From Shewanella gelidii (GTDB taxonomy: Bacteria; Pseudomonadota; Gammaproteobacteria; Enterobacterales; Shewanellaceae), in contig NZ_BMPZ01000002.1 in assembly GCF_014647855.1 (NCBI RefSeq), forward strand, positions 707,308 to 771,307: a DNA stretch of 64,000 bases. The letters run 5' to 3'. The notes beneath the pieces were generated by a model that saw only the letters and a list, made by a program, of their open reading frames with translations, had not been told where the DNA came from and did no database searches. Positions 19,153-28,860 of this stretch are shown piece after piece. The position numbers and the translations under genes are program-made. The first letter of the stretch is position 1. Each line of letters starts with the position of its first letter.

Positions 19153-20901
19153 TTATTGCCAACCTTGATACTTTCGCTTCGCTTTTTGAAGCTTTTCATA
19201 GGCTTCTAATAGGCTTTTATGTTTTGTGAAGTTTAGAATGCCTTGCGGTTCAAGAATGTCGTACCCTTGAGCGTTATTTTCAATGTGTGCAAGTGCGAGT
19301 TTATAGTCGTGGTCACTAAACATTCGGATCAACTTGTTAGCATACTGATCGCGATCCAGTCCAGAAAGATCAATGGTAATGAGTGCCATTATTGCATGGT
19401 AAAAACGTAAACGCTTTTGTTGCTGTGAGGAGATAGCTCCCGCATTAAAGTCTGTTGTCCATTGCGCATAATCGAAAGCCGTTTCCAAATCTCCATTTGC
19501 GAGTGCAAGTAAACATCTTAACTCACCAACCCTCAACGTAGACCAAGGAGACTGTGCATCAACGGCTAGACCGAGCAGCTGATCTAGGGGTTGAAAATCA
19601 TCGAGATCGAGTGCATCGATGACCTGACTAATTTGCTCTGAAATTGACGGGTTCGCAGGTTCTTGTTGCCATTGTTCTATCAAGGTCCTCAGTTGTTGGC
19701 CGCGGTTATTATTAACCCAAGTCAGCTCATACACTGGATAAATTTCAGAATAACCGGGGACCAAAACGCGACAAGCATAGGTTCCTAAATGTGCATAATC
19801 TGCGATGTAGACTTCGGCGCTTAAACTTTCAAATTTGCCAAGTAAGTATTGGTACTCTTGTTCTGTATTGCCTTCAAAATTCCAATCATGGAAAGGAAAA
19901 TGCGCGGTTTCTTTAAAGAGATCCCAAGAAACTAAACCTGAAGAATCAATGAAATGGGTTTCTAAATTGGTATGTTCTGCGACTTCATCATTGTCAAATG
20001 AGGGAGATGGAAAAATATCAAGATCTTTTAAGCTACGACCTTGAAGCAACTCGGTTACCGTCCGCTCTAAGGCGATTTCAAATTTTGGATGCGCACCAAA
20101 GGATGCAAAACAACCACCGTTCATTGGGTTAAATAGGGTCACGCAGATAACGGGATATTCCCCTCCCAGCGACGCATCAAAACAGGTAATTGGAAAGCCT
20201 TGTTGCTCGAGTTCATTCACCGCTGCCACGACTTTGGGGTAGCGAGCAATGACTTCCTGTGGAATTTCAGGTAACGAAATGCTCTCAGCAATGATTCGAT
20301 TTTTAATATAGCGCTCAAAACACTCGGACAGGGCTTGTGTGCGTGCTTCCATTGGGTTATTGCCTGCGGACATGCCATTACTGACATATAAATTGGCGAC
20401 AATATTCATTGGAATATACGTGGTCTGTTGGTCTGACTGACGTACAAACGGTAAAGCACAAACGCCACGCTCTGGATTTGAAGACTGAATGTCGGTGAGG
20501 TGTGTTAGCTCAATTTCATTTTCAGGATCATAATGTTGCCACAATGAAGGATTCATCAGTCCTTCTTTTGTTTTAAACCACTTCTCATTGGGGTAGTGGA
20601 CAAATGGCTGTTTAGCTATTTCTTGTCCTAAGTAAAAATCGGCGAAAAAGTAGTTACAAGCGAGACGTTCAAAATACTCGCCTAATGCGCTCGCTAACGC
20701 AGCTTCTTTACTCGCACCTTTCCCATTTGTAAAACAAGCTGGGCAATTACGATCGCGAATATGTACGGACCAGACATAAGGGACTGGGTTTAGCCAAGAG
20801 GCTTCTTCAATGTCAAAACCAAGGTCGACGAGTTTTTGTTGCATGGTAGCAATTGAGACTTCAAGAGCCTCATCTTTGCCGGGGATATATGTGTGGTTCA
20901 T
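19153..20901 (-). CDS. ycaO: YcaO family protein (RimO-associated cyclodehydratase-like)
   Basis: This 582-aa protein matches the E. coli YcaO type (586 aa), an ATP-dependent family member. In E. coli it helps RimO methylthiolate ribosomal protein S12; related YcaO proteins make azolines in peptides. The ATP-binding acidic motifs are seen in GALGEYFERLACNYF and QALSECFERYIKNR, with SAGNNPMEA before the second. The C-terminal third (about residues 400-580) is a helical, TPR-like domain, as in E. coli. No precursor peptide, dehydrogenase or transporter gene lies nearby, so a housekeeping role is more likely than a natural-product role. Confidence 0.93.
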   Translation of the reverse strand: MNHTYIPGKDEALEVSIATMQQKLVDLGFDIEEASWLNPVPYVWSVHIRDRNCPACFTNGKGASKEAALASALGEYFERLACNYFFADFYLGQEIAKQPFVHYPNEKWFKTKEGLMNPSLWQHYDPENEIELTHLTDIQSSNPERGVCALPFVRQSDQQTTYIPMNIVANLYVSNGMSAGNNPMEARTQALSECFERYIKNRIIAESISLPEIPQEVIARYPKVVAAVNELEQQGFPITCFDASLGGEYPVICVTLFNPMNGGCFASFGAHPKFEIALERTVTELLQGRSLKDLDIFPSPSFDNDEVAEHTNLETHFIDSSGLVSWDLFKETAHFPFHDWNFEGNTEQEYQYLLGKFESLSAEVYIADYAHLGTYACRVLVPGYSEIYPVYELTWVNNNRGQQLRTLIEQWQQEPANPSISEQISQVIDALDLDDFQPLDQLLGLAVDAQSPWSTLRVGELRCLLALANGDLETAFDYAQWTTDFNAGAISSQQQKRLRFYHAIMALITIDLSGLDRDQYANKLIRMFSDHDYKLALAHIENNAQGYDILEPQGILNFTKHKSLLEAYEKLQKAKRKYQGWQ

Positions 20902-21166
20902 CCGAGCCTCATCAACTTGTATTTAAGGGTATTTGAAAGGGAATTTGTACTCTGACTTTGGACCATTGACGTAACTTTGAGCCAAATCGCAATTTAGGAA
21001 CGTGTTTGAGTGCAAGATTTAAGGTTGCTATTGTATCTGCTATTGGTAATGAAAGCAGCAGTTGTTCAGCGACAGCTCTATTCTATAACTTGTTTTTTTA
21101 GCCGGCTCGAAATTAATCGTCTTCTTTCTCTGTCTATTAACTGAGTTTACTAGTGAGGGTTGAACC

Positions 21167-21553
21167 ATGGAAGTTTTGTTTACCTTAGCGGCGGTTCTTG
21201 CCTTTGCAAGTGCGGTTGTCCATGCCACCTATGGGCGTGCTCAATATCTGGTTCCAGTGCTGCATTCGCAGATAGAAATCCAATCAAGGTCAGTATTGCA
21301 GTTTACGTTTTATAGTCTGTTTGTCTTTATGTTGCTGTCTGGTTTGGTTTTTATAGCTTGTGCATGTGAGGTAGTTGCCACGATGCATAGCTATGGTTTG
21401 GTTTTATTCATCGCGATGAATTACGGTTTGCTTGGGATCTGGCAACTGTTTTTGTGGCGCACCAATCAAAGTACCCACAATTATATTGGACAGTATTACT
21501 GGGTGATTTGTTTTGCAATCGCCGGTATGAGTTGTGGCGCATTATTTGTGTAG
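21167..21553 (+). CDS. Small four-helix membrane protein of unknown function
   Basis: This 128-aa protein has four predicted membrane helices (about residues 1-19, 43-67, 75-93 and 107-127). Short polar loops include HATYGRAQYLVPVLHSQIEIQSRS. No family was recognised. GAGGG lies upstream of the ATG at reasonable spacing. It stands alone on the plus strand, between ycaO (divergent) and a minus-strand solute-binding gene with which it is convergent. It might be a general inner-membrane protein; no function is proposed. Confidence 0.75.
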   Translation: MEVLFTLAAVLAFASAVVHATYGRAQYLVPVLHSQIEIQSRSVLQFTFYSLFVFMLLSGLVFIACACEVVATMHSYGLVLFIAMNYGLLGIWQLFLWRTNQSTHNYIGQYYWVICFAIAGMSCGALFV

Positions 21554-21586
21554 CAGGCATCGCTTAAAGCATGCCTGATTTTATTG

Positions 21587-22375
21587 TTATTTCGCTGTTG
21601 TGGGTAGGTCATACTCTTGGGCTAAGTTTGCTAAAACCCCAGATTTGATGAGTTGTTTGATAAGCCCTTGTAGCTCTGCAAGTTGAATATTTGCATCCTT
21701 TTTTAAAACCACTGAATGTTGGTAAGTTTGATCCCATTTACCGGATATTCGTAAAAGCTTTCGTTTACTTGGGTTTCGTTTTAAATATTGCATTAAATAT
21801 GAATAAGTCACAGGCGCAATGTCTCCTCGTGACTTTAGAATGCTCTCAATTGCTGCTTTGGTTGATTTAACTAAACGCATGTTTTCACTATAGCCTACAT
21901 CAACCTGTTGCCACTGCGTCATTGCGTAATGGTAGCCTTTCACCAAAATAATATTCTTGTTTCCGAGCTCATGGAAGTAATTTGGCGCTTGTGCATTTTT
22001 TGCTAGGGCGATGAAAGGTTCGCCGTCATAGATAGGGAGTGGAATGAAGTTGACTTCACGTGATAACCAGCCCCACTGAGGGCTTTCAAATAATACCATA
22101 TCAAACCGACCGTGATGGAACGCTTGATGGCGTTTTTCAATGCTGGTGGGTACAAACTTAAAATCATAGTTTGATTGGATCAAATTGAGTGCTTGGATCA
22201 TCTTAATTGTCAGGCCAGCATAGTTTTCACCGTCAACTAGCTCAACATAGGGAGAAAATAGGTAGCCGCCGACATATACCGTTTGTTTTTCCGTTGCACT
22301 ATATCCATTTGATGAATAAATACCGAGTAAAATTACAAAGAGTATTTGCAGAACAGGGGATTGCTTTGATGTCAT
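21587..22375 (-). CDS. Periplasmic solute-binding-like protein (SBP_bac_3 type)
   Basis: This 262-aa protein has a signal peptide (residues 1-26, ending SNGYSA) and the fold of amino-acid-type periplasmic binding proteins. Features are an early YVGGYLFSPYVEL strand, YAGLTIKMIQALN, a central RFDMVLFESPQW and a C-terminal helix LIKQLIKSGVLANLAQEYDL. No ABC permease or ATPase lies beside it. Such orphans in marine gammaproteobacteria often act as sensors or have no known role. The ligand cannot be read from sequence. Confidence 0.82.
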   Translation of the reverse strand: MTSKQSPVLQILFVILLGIYSSNGYSATEKQTVYVGGYLFSPYVELVDGENYAGLTIKMIQALNLIQSNYDFKFVPTSIEKRHQAFHHGRFDMVLFESPQWGWLSREVNFIPLPIYDGEPFIALAKNAQAPNYFHELGNKNIILVKGYHYAMTQWQQVDVGYSENMRLVKSTKAAIESILKSRGDIAPVTYSYLMQYLKRNPSKRKLLRISGKWDQTYQHSVVLKKDANIQLAELQGLIKQLIKSGVLANLAQEYDLPTTAK

Positions 22376-22750
22376 AGATTGCTCAGTTCTTTTAAACGAT
22401 CACGAAAAGTACAGCAAGGCTAATATAAGTATATCAAAGGCGCTCAGTTTCGCTTTTTTTCGTATCTAGCAGCACCCATTACGGATACATAAATCGAAGC
22501 GAGATGTCCCTAGCAGAAATGAAACCGCCGCAATAGAATTTGCCTGTTGAGTTACTTGGTCATCAAGCTGGCAGTATCAAGGGGAGTGCTCTTCAGCGCG
22601 TTTAGGTTCCACCTTGATGGATGTATTTGAAATTTATCTAAACTTTTTATTGGTTCTCCTTGATGTTACCCAGATGTGACTTACACTTTTTTTAGTTGTA
22701 TTGGCTGCAGCCATTGCTGAAATCAGGACGCTGTATAGAGGTGGTTTTGG
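22376..22750. other. Non-coding divergent region before the chemoreceptor (375 bp)
   Basis: This region holds the promoters of the minus-strand binding-protein gene and the plus-strand chemoreceptor. It is AT-rich near both ends. No repeat or RNA element was recognised. Confidence 0.4.
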
Positions 22751-24823
22751 ATGAAAATGACAATTAAAGCGAAATTAACACTTACGGTGGCCATGGGGTT
22801 GGTTGCAATGAGCGGCTTTTTTACCTTGAGTATGCTCAATACCGAGCGAGAAGTGTTAGCACAAGAGCAGCTCAATGTCAGTGAAAAAGTCGAGTCGCTT
22901 ATTAAGAATAGTCTTTTAGGCCAAGTGGATACGGTGACTTTGTCAATCAGTGGATATTACGAGAAGTCGAAGCTGGGCAATATAAAAGCAGCACTTAGGG
23001 CTGAAGCTAACGACTTTGCTGACACCTTAAGTAATATCCATACCAATAGCCGCACGGAAGAAACCGCAAACGAGAGTGTTATCGCATTTCTTAATGAGCA
23101 CCATTGGGGTAATGACCGGTATTTGTTTGCCTATGATGTTGACACTATTGAGTATCGAGCAAACGGTGCGGATTTGTTCAGTGTGGGTGAAAGCCGCTTT
23201 GATGCACAAGATACGAAAGGGAGATTTTATGCTCGAGAAATAGTTGCGAACGCAATGAAGGATGGTGTTGGCTTCACCACTTATTTTTTTGAAAATCCAG
23301 TTACAGGCAATGTGGAAGAAAAAATTACCGTGTCTTTTTATTTCAGACCGTTAAATATTGTGATTGCGACGGGTGAATACATAAGTACGTTCCAGCAGAC
23401 TCAAATCGAAGCGGCGTTAGCGAGTATCAATGCTGCTAAATATGGTAAAAATGGTTATTTTTGGATTCAAGATAAACAAGGAAAGATTTTAGTTCACCCT
23501 AAGGCTGAGATTATTGGCACTGTGGTTGAAAATACGCAAAAGGTCAGCGAAGCAATAGCGAGCCAAAGTGAAACCTTTATTTCATTGGCTTTTACTAATC
23601 CAACAACTCAGAAGAGCGAAGACAAAATTATTTATGCTCGAAAAATTTTGCCTGAATGGGGCTGGGTGATCGGAACTGGTGCGTATAAGAGTGATATCAC
23701 TCAAATTCAAACGGGCTTAACTGAGGCGACTAAAAGTATTTTTAATCAAGAAGTCAGTAAAAGCATCGGTTTTGCGCTTATTCTGTTTCTGGTGACTTTA
23801 GCTATCTCTATTTGGATTGTAAGCCGTATTATTCGCGAACTAATTGTTTTGAAAAGTCGCATTGATACGTTATCAACTGGGGAGGCTGATTTAACTTCTC
23901 GACTTGATATTGTGAGCCGGGATGAGGTCGGTGAAATCAGTGAGTCAGTGAATAGTTTTATTGGATACCTTCAATCCATGATGCTTGATATCTCTAAATC
24001 TTCTCAACATATAACTGAAGGAATTATCCAGTTAAATCAACAAGCAGAAAATAATACGCAAGCACTTGATTCGCATACCCAAGAAACAGAGCAAGCTGTC
24101 GCCGCAATTACACAAATGAGCTCGACTGCGGAGACAGTTGCAGGCAATGCCGTGAGTACATCAACGAGCACGCAGAGTGCGAACCAGCAGGCGGTTTCTG
24201 CGAAACAAACCGTAGAGGAAGCGTCTCAAAGCGTGATGTCGTTGGTACAAGAGATGGATGTAGCAGCTGCTAGTATCGACACCATGAATGAAAATACGCA
24301 ACAGATCACCGATGTATTACGTGTGATCGGGGAAATTGCTGAACAAACGAACTTACTCGCTTTAAATGCAGCCATTGAAGCGGCGCGAGCCGGAGAGCAG
24401 GGGCGTGGTTTTGCTGTTGTTGCTGATGAAGTTCGAACTTTGGCGGGCAGAACACAAAATAGTACTGCGGAAATTAGCCAGATCTTACAAACCCTGACAC
24501 AAGGTTCTGCAGCTGCCGTTAAGGTGATGAATGGCACTAAAAAAAGTTGTCATAGGGTCGCCACGAATACTTCTCTGGTGACTGCGGACTTAGATGCAAT
24601 GGCGGACTCAATTGTCGAGATAAATGACCTGACTTCTCAAATAGCTACCGCCGCAGAAGAGCAAAATGCTGTCACTGAAGAAATTAATCGCAATATGTGT
24701 GCAATTCAAGGGATGGTACAAGAACTCGCTCAAAATGGCCTAGCAGCCGAGGAAAGTACTCACCAATTAGCGTCCGCAAATGAGCAGCTAACCGCGTTAG
24801 TAGGGCGTTTTAAGTTGCAATAA
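22751..24823 (+). CDS. Methyl-accepting chemotaxis protein with tandem Cache-type sensor
   Basis: This 690-aa inner-membrane chemoreceptor has a first helix at residues 7-29 and a large periplasmic region with two Cache-like repeats. One contains [11 protein letters not shown] and the other [19 protein letters not shown], in the style of sCache_2. A second helix (about 337-357), a HAMP domain and the cytoplasmic signalling domain follow, with the hairpin tip [38 protein letters not shown]. It ends LVGRFKLQ, with no CheR/CheB docking pentapeptide. The ligand is unknown; small organic acids are common for this sensor class. No chemotaxis kinase genes are nearby. Confidence 0.93.
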   Translation: MKMTIKAKLTLTVAMGLVAMSGFFTLSMLNTEREVLAQEQLNVSEKVESLIKNSLLGQVDTVTLSISGYYEKSKLGNIKAALRAEANDFADTLSNIHTNSRTEETANESVIAFLNEHHWGNDRYLFAYDVDTIEYRANGADLFSVGESRFDAQDTKGRFYAREIVANAMKDGVGFTTYFFENPVTGNVEEKITVSFYFRPLNIVIATGEYISTFQQTQIEAALASINAAKYGKNGYFWIQDKQGKILVHPKAEIIGTVVENTQKVSEAIASQSETFISLAFTNPTTQKSEDKIIYARKILPEWGWVIGTGAYKSDITQIQTGLTEATKSIFNQEVSKSIGFALILFLVTLAISIWIVSRIIRELIVLKSRIDTLSTGEADLTSRLDIVSRDEVGEISESVNSFIGYLQSMMLDISKSSQHITEGIIQLNQQAENNTQALDSHTQETEQAVAAITQMSSTAETVAGNAVSTSTSTQSANQQAVSAKQTVEEASQSVMSLVQEMDVAAASIDTMNENTQQITDVLRVIGEIAEQTNLLALNAAIEAARAGEQGRGFAVVADEVRTLAGRTQNSTAEISQILQTLTQGSAAAVKVMNGTKKSCHRVATNTSLVTADLDAMADSIVEINDLTSQIATAAEEQNAVTEEINRNMCAIQGMVQELAQNGLAAEESTHQLASANEQLTALVGRFKLQ

Positions 24824-24887
24824 ATAGTTATCGATTTTAAAGGTTGTTCACGCAGATAACCATCGTCAACGATAGATTGTATCAATG

Positions 24888-24915
24888 AATAAGGCCACCA
24901 TGGGGTGGCCTTATT
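24888..24915. terminator. Hairpin terminator between chemoreceptor and ydbL
   Basis: A perfect 12-bp stem AATAAGGCCACC (24888-24899) / GGTGGCCTTATT (24904-24915) has a 4-nt loop. It lies 65 nt after the chemoreceptor stop. The T-run is short, but the stem is strong and symmetric, so it may work in both directions. Confidence 0.75.
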
Positions 24916-24997
24916 GAAATTTACCTGTGTTGAGCGCTTCTAAGCTGGACAGTGTCTGCATTGACGAATCGACTATAGCTCTTCAGCTATCTATTGG

Positions 24998-25321
24998 CTA
25001 TTTCTTTACCCATTTGCCATTTTGACCTTCAACATAGTTACCTGGCGCAGTCGCTTTGATTGCTTTTTTGCCAGCCATGCTCGCAACATCCTCAGTTGAA
25101 ATTTTGTTCTTTAAAGCAATTTTTTGATAGTGTGCTCGGCGTTTTGCATTTACCTTTTGCATCAAAGTTTTCGCTTCGCTGTTTGCTTTTACAACGCCTA
25201 AATAGCCACTATTCTTTTCTCCTAAAAAGCCAGAAGATTTTGCATCTTGTAGTGACATCGCAAAAGCACTTACACTCAGTAATAAGCCTAACGCGCCAAC
25301 AAGTAATTTGGTTTTCATCAT
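24998..25321 (-). CDS. ydbL: YdbL family periplasmic protein (DUF1318)
   Basis: This 107-aa protein has a signal peptide (residues 1-21, ending SAFA) and a small periplasmic domain containing GFLGEKNSGYLGVV and a C-terminal GNYVEGQNGKWVKK, as in E. coli YdbL. It is the last gene of a ydbH-ynbE-ydbL arrangement conserved from E. coli. That arrangement goes with the AsmA-like phospholipid transporter YdbH. YdbL is thought to modulate the YdbH-YnbE bridge. It follows ynbE by 22 bp. Confidence 0.9.
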   Translation of the reverse strand: MMKTKLLVGALGLLLSVSAFAMSLQDAKSSGFLGEKNSGYLGVVKANSEAKTLMQKVNAKRRAHYQKIALKNKISTEDVASMAGKKAIKATAPGNYVEGQNGKWVKK

Positions 25322-25343
25322 CAGTTCCTCAATCCTTTTCTAA

Positions 25344-25544
25344 CTAAAACAATTCACTGTCTGCGAGTAATTCATCAAGCTCTTTGTCGACTTTGATCTT
25401 GATTTCATGTTCTATTTTCACATTTAGGTTGATGACAATAGGTTTCTCTGGCGGCTCAATTTTAACCGTAGGTGAGCAACCCGTAAGCGAAATAAATGCG
25501 GTAATTATGCCCAATGCTAGGGCTTGATGTTTTCTCGTCTTCAC
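25344..25544 (-). CDS. ynbE: YnbE family outer-membrane lipoprotein
   Basis: This 66-aa precursor has the lipobox SLTGC (Cys23) and a short mature part with VINLNVKIEHEIKIKVD. Family work in E. coli shows YnbE as an outer-membrane lipoprotein that pairs with the C-terminus of YdbH to complete an intermembrane bridge. It sits 12 bp after ydbH and before ydbL, which matches the conserved gene order. Confidence 0.9.
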   Translation of the reverse strand: MKTRKHQALALGIITAFISLTGCSPTVKIEPPEKPIVINLNVKIEHEIKIKVDKELDELLADSELF

Positions 25545-25556
25545 TGACTTATCCTT

Positions 25557-28500
25557 CTATTGAACCGATTGCTCGATTTGTTGCTGCAGCTTATCGCCTA
25601 TCTGCAAACTCTTCATTAGTTGTAGCATATTCTCTTCTTGAGAGTAATTAAAATGGATAGGGCGTTCGACATTTGGACTTGTGCCTTTGACTTGCACTTT
25701 TAGCGTGGCGTCACCGCTTCGGGTCATATCAAAAGTTGATGACAGCTCGTGATAATCCAGATGTTCAAGGGTTGAAAAAGCAAAATCTAAATGTGGTTGC
25801 GACCGGCGCATCTCGTCAACTGCTGGATTACCATCAATTTTGATGACGCCCCCAGGCGCCCTTGATACCAGTTTACCGCCCGATATCGCAAACTTACCAC
25901 CGGTTATTGTCGTCGGAAGTACGCCATCAAATATGCCATCTGCATAAACCCCTTGTTGTGGCTGTATCTGCATCACTTGTTGTAAATTAATCCCTTGCAG
26001 CACCATATAGGTTGTCGATGGGGCATGTAAATTGAGATCAAATATTGGGATGAGTAGCGTGCCATCAAGTAAATGGCCATTTGCCGTCAATTTGATATTT
26101 GCATCAAGGCTATTTAATTCAAAATCCTTGGGTTGTGCCTGCTTATCGTCCCCATCTGTTGCTGATTCTGGCCAAGATTGAGCGATTGATGTGGTGCCCT
26201 CTATTACGGTTTCAGTGATTAAGGTGCCTGGGTTAAATGCTTGGATATCGACCCGTAACTGTTGACAGTGCAGAGTTGATTTTTTGCTGGGTTGAGCATT
26301 TGATTTTATTTTTGCAACCTTGGTTTCCATGTGCTGCGCATTACGACGTTGTGCTTGAGCTGAGCTGTGCCAATATCCTGAACAGTGGGTCGAAAAATCA
26401 ACGCCTGAGAATGGCAATAATTCGATACTGCCTTCAGCTTGAGATAGTGATGGGATGAAGTCAAAAGAAATACTTTGTCCTTCAGGTTGTGAATAGATGG
26501 CGTAGCTGCCACTTAACTGAGCTTCGCCATCAATATACCAAGCATCGTTCAATTCGATATTTTGATTGAGTAGCGCTTGTAACTCCGTCAGTGTGGTTGC
26601 TAGCGACATATTACCTGTTAGCTTCCAATTTTCCCATTGGCGACTTGTTGTGTCAGGTTCCCATAGATGCTGACTCGATAGCGGAAGCAATGACAGTTGC
26701 CATTTCTCTTGAGTACGCAGTTGTTTGCCATTCCAGTTGAGCGTTTGCTTGAGATCGAAAGTATCTAATCTAAATAGTGGACTTGCTTTATGTTGCTCAA
26801 GCCAGCGGCTCAAATAGTCAGGACTATTGTCCTGGACGTTAAAGGGCTCCGGCTGTTTTTGTAATTTTGCAGGACGCTGAAATTTTCGCAATGACATTGA
26901 AGATGCCTTCATTGACAACTGATTTTGCCAGGGGTGAATTTGAGTGCGCTCTTTCAGTCGTGAAAGCGTCTCAAAAGCCAGTGTGTTGGATTGTTCGAGT
27001 TTTAAAGCTGCTTCAAGTAACTGAAACCTTTGTCCTGTATTTTCTTGACTGTCAGCAGACAGCACATCGAGGTTGTCGAGCTGTAACTGCAACGGTGGTA
27101 TTTCTAGTTGATGCTGTTGATCAAATTTATATTGCAATTTGCCTAAGGTGTGAAGCGTAAACGAGTCAAGGAAAATCGATTGGTGGGGAAGGCCAGGTTG
27201 CGCTGCGAGCATGGCTTCGCTTGGGGATTTTTTGATGCTTATATTGGCGAGCTGGAGACTTGACGCTTTGTTAAGCGAGACCGATGCAAACAAACGGGTT
27301 GCTGAAGCTTCATTATTACTTGTGTTTACAGACAACCGACCAGATGCATTTACCGCTATCTCAGGAATAGCGAGATGTGGCATGTGTTGTTGAGTTTCTT
27401 TTTGAGAGGTCGAAAAAGCTGTGGGCCATAGATGTTGAATTGGAGCAAGGTTTGAAAACTGAGTCTTAAATTGCCAATTCGCTGTTGCACGATAGTGATT
27501 GGCTGATGTGCTTTTGTGTTCAGCCCCCGTATTCTCAGGCACTGTACTATCAGATTCTTTGTCTTCAACTCGACTCTCAACCATTTGCTTTCTATCAATG
27601 GTGATCTCGTCAAAGTGGAGTGCCACATGATTGAGGGCTGAATGTGATGTTTGCGCCGAATAATTATTCTCAAATGCAGATAGAGTTAACTTGGGGATAT
27701 TGAGGCGTTCCTCGGTGAGTGCAAATTTGCTTTCTTGCGGTAACTCCAATTTAAATAACCCCCCATTGAAAACTCGCCGCACTAATTGGTTGAGATCTTG
27801 CTGATGGGCAGGAGCGAATGCTCGAAGCAGATTTTGTCTTTGTTTTTCACTGGGTATTAGGGTGAATGCTAATGGCTCTATTTTGAAAGATAAATCTGCC
27901 AAATGGCCACCAAAGGTAAATGACAAGGCATTTTCTTCTGAAGAGAGTTGCTGCCCTTTTGAGGGGGTAGCCGAATGACTAACCAGCCTTTGTGGTTGCA
28001 GGGTTAGGTTGTCAAACTCCTTTAGCGTGAGACTTGCATTGCTCCAGCGGTGTGCGGTTGTTAAAACGCCTGTTTTTAAACCCAGTTCAAAGCTAGATTC
28101 AAGTTTTCCTGTAATCGCGTATTGTGTTTGAAGCGCTCGGATTTTATTGAGTAATGGCGTTAAAGTGACATCGGTCTGAGGCAGTTGATATTCGGAATGA
28201 ACTTGGGGGAACGCTGCAAAATCAAGTTTGGTATGGAGCTGCCAGTTGTGTTTTTGAAGTTTGCCATGAATCCCCAGAAGTTCTTTTTGATTGATTTTAA
28301 TTTGGCTGTGGAGTTGACCTTGAGGGTCAAGTTTGAATCGTTCAATGACCAGTGAAAGCTCTGACTCTGGTAAGCCCTGAAATTGTAAGTTAACTGCACC
28401 AATATCGATTAAAGGCAATTGTTCAAGGTTGAGGGCAAAGGCTGCACCTTGCTCATCAGTATTTTTATCTTCGTCGGCTAAAAATGTTTGCCCTAACAAT

Positions 28501-28820
28501 ACATCAATAGTGCCGAGTCGGATTTCTTGGATCAGAGTGCTATCGAGTTGCTCTGTATAGAATCCGGGCTTTAATTTGATTTCAATGTCTTTGATGATGA
28601 TTTGGCTATCATAAACCTGAAAGGCAACCTGTTCAAAAGACCAATGATTGAGTGCTTTTGGACTGATAGTCACCCGCTCAATTTGGGTATTATACTCAGA
28701 CAAATACCGATTCGCGATGTTCACCGTCAACCACTCAAGGCTAACGGCAAGTCCCACCAATAGGCCGCAAAGTGTCAGCATGATGATGAGCACAAACTTG
28801 CCCAGCTTAGATCCTATCAC
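25557..28820 (-). CDS. ydbH: YdbH family AsmA-like intermembrane phospholipid transport protein
   Basis: This 1,087-aa protein has an N-terminal membrane anchor (residues 8-30). The rest is a long beta-rich periplasmic region typical of the AsmA/TamB/YdbH bridge proteins that move phospholipid to the outer membrane. The C-terminal part contains GVYADGIFDGVLPTTI and PGGVIKIDGNPAVDEMRRSQPHLDF, close to the E. coli YdbH C-terminal domain. It is about 200 residues longer than E. coli YdbH (879 aa). Gln- and Ser-rich stretches of low complexity account for part of the excess (for example around residues 410-440 and 480-500). It is co-directional with yeaD 40 bp upstream and with ynbE-ydbL downstream. 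Confidence 0.9.
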   Translation of the reverse strand: MIGSKLGKFVLIIMLTLCGLLVGLAVSLEWLTVNIANRYLSEYNTQIERVTISPKALNHWSFEQVAFQVYDSQIIIKDIEIKLKPGFYTEQLDSTLIQEIRLGTIDVLLGQTFLADEDKNTDEQGAAFALNLEQLPLIDIGAVNLQFQGLPESELSLVIERFKLDPQGQLHSQIKINQKELLGIHGKLQKHNWQLHTKLDFAAFPQVHSEYQLPQTDVTLTPLLNKIRALQTQYAITGKLESSFELGLKTGVLTTAHRWSNASLTLKEFDNLTLQPQRLVSHSATPSKGQQLSSEENALSFTFGGHLADLSFKIEPLAFTLIPSEKQRQNLLRAFAPAHQQDLNQLVRRVFNGGLFKLELPQESKFALTEERLNIPKLTLSAFENNYSAQTSHSALNHVALHFDEITIDRKQMVESRVEDKESDSTVPENTGAEHKSTSANHYRATANWQFKTQFSNLAPIQHLWPTAFSTSQKETQQHMPHLAIPEIAVNASGRLSVNTSNNEASATRLFASVSLNKASSLQLANISIKKSPSEAMLAAQPGLPHQSIFLDSFTLHTLGKLQYKFDQQHQLEIPPLQLQLDNLDVLSADSQENTGQRFQLLEAALKLEQSNTLAFETLSRLKERTQIHPWQNQLSMKASSMSLRKFQRPAKLQKQPEPFNVQDNSPDYLSRWLEQHKASPLFRLDTFDLKQTLNWNGKQLRTQEKWQLSLLPLSSQHLWEPDTTSRQWENWKLTGNMSLATTLTELQALLNQNIELNDAWYIDGEAQLSGSYAIYSQPEGQSISFDFIPSLSQAEGSIELLPFSGVDFSTHCSGYWHSSAQAQRRNAQHMETKVAKIKSNAQPSKKSTLHCQQLRVDIQAFNPGTLITETVIEGTTSIAQSWPESATDGDDKQAQPKDFELNSLDANIKLTANGHLLDGTLLIPIFDLNLHAPSTTYMVLQGINLQQVMQIQPQQGVYADGIFDGVLPTTITGGKFAISGGKLVSRAPGGVIKIDGNPAVDEMRRSQPHLDFAFSTLEHLDYHELSSTFDMTRSGDATLKVQVKGTSPNVERPIHFNYSQEENMLQLMKSLQIGDKLQQQIEQSVQ

Positions 28821-28860
28821 CGTCGCATCTCTTGCTTTTGTGGGTTTATGGGCGCCACTA

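Noticed and set aside
19153-20901. YcaO as the core of a ribosomal-peptide natural-product cluster
   Set aside because: The protein matches the E. coli housekeeping YcaO end to end, including its C-terminal domain, and no precursor peptide, dehydrogenase or exporter is nearby.
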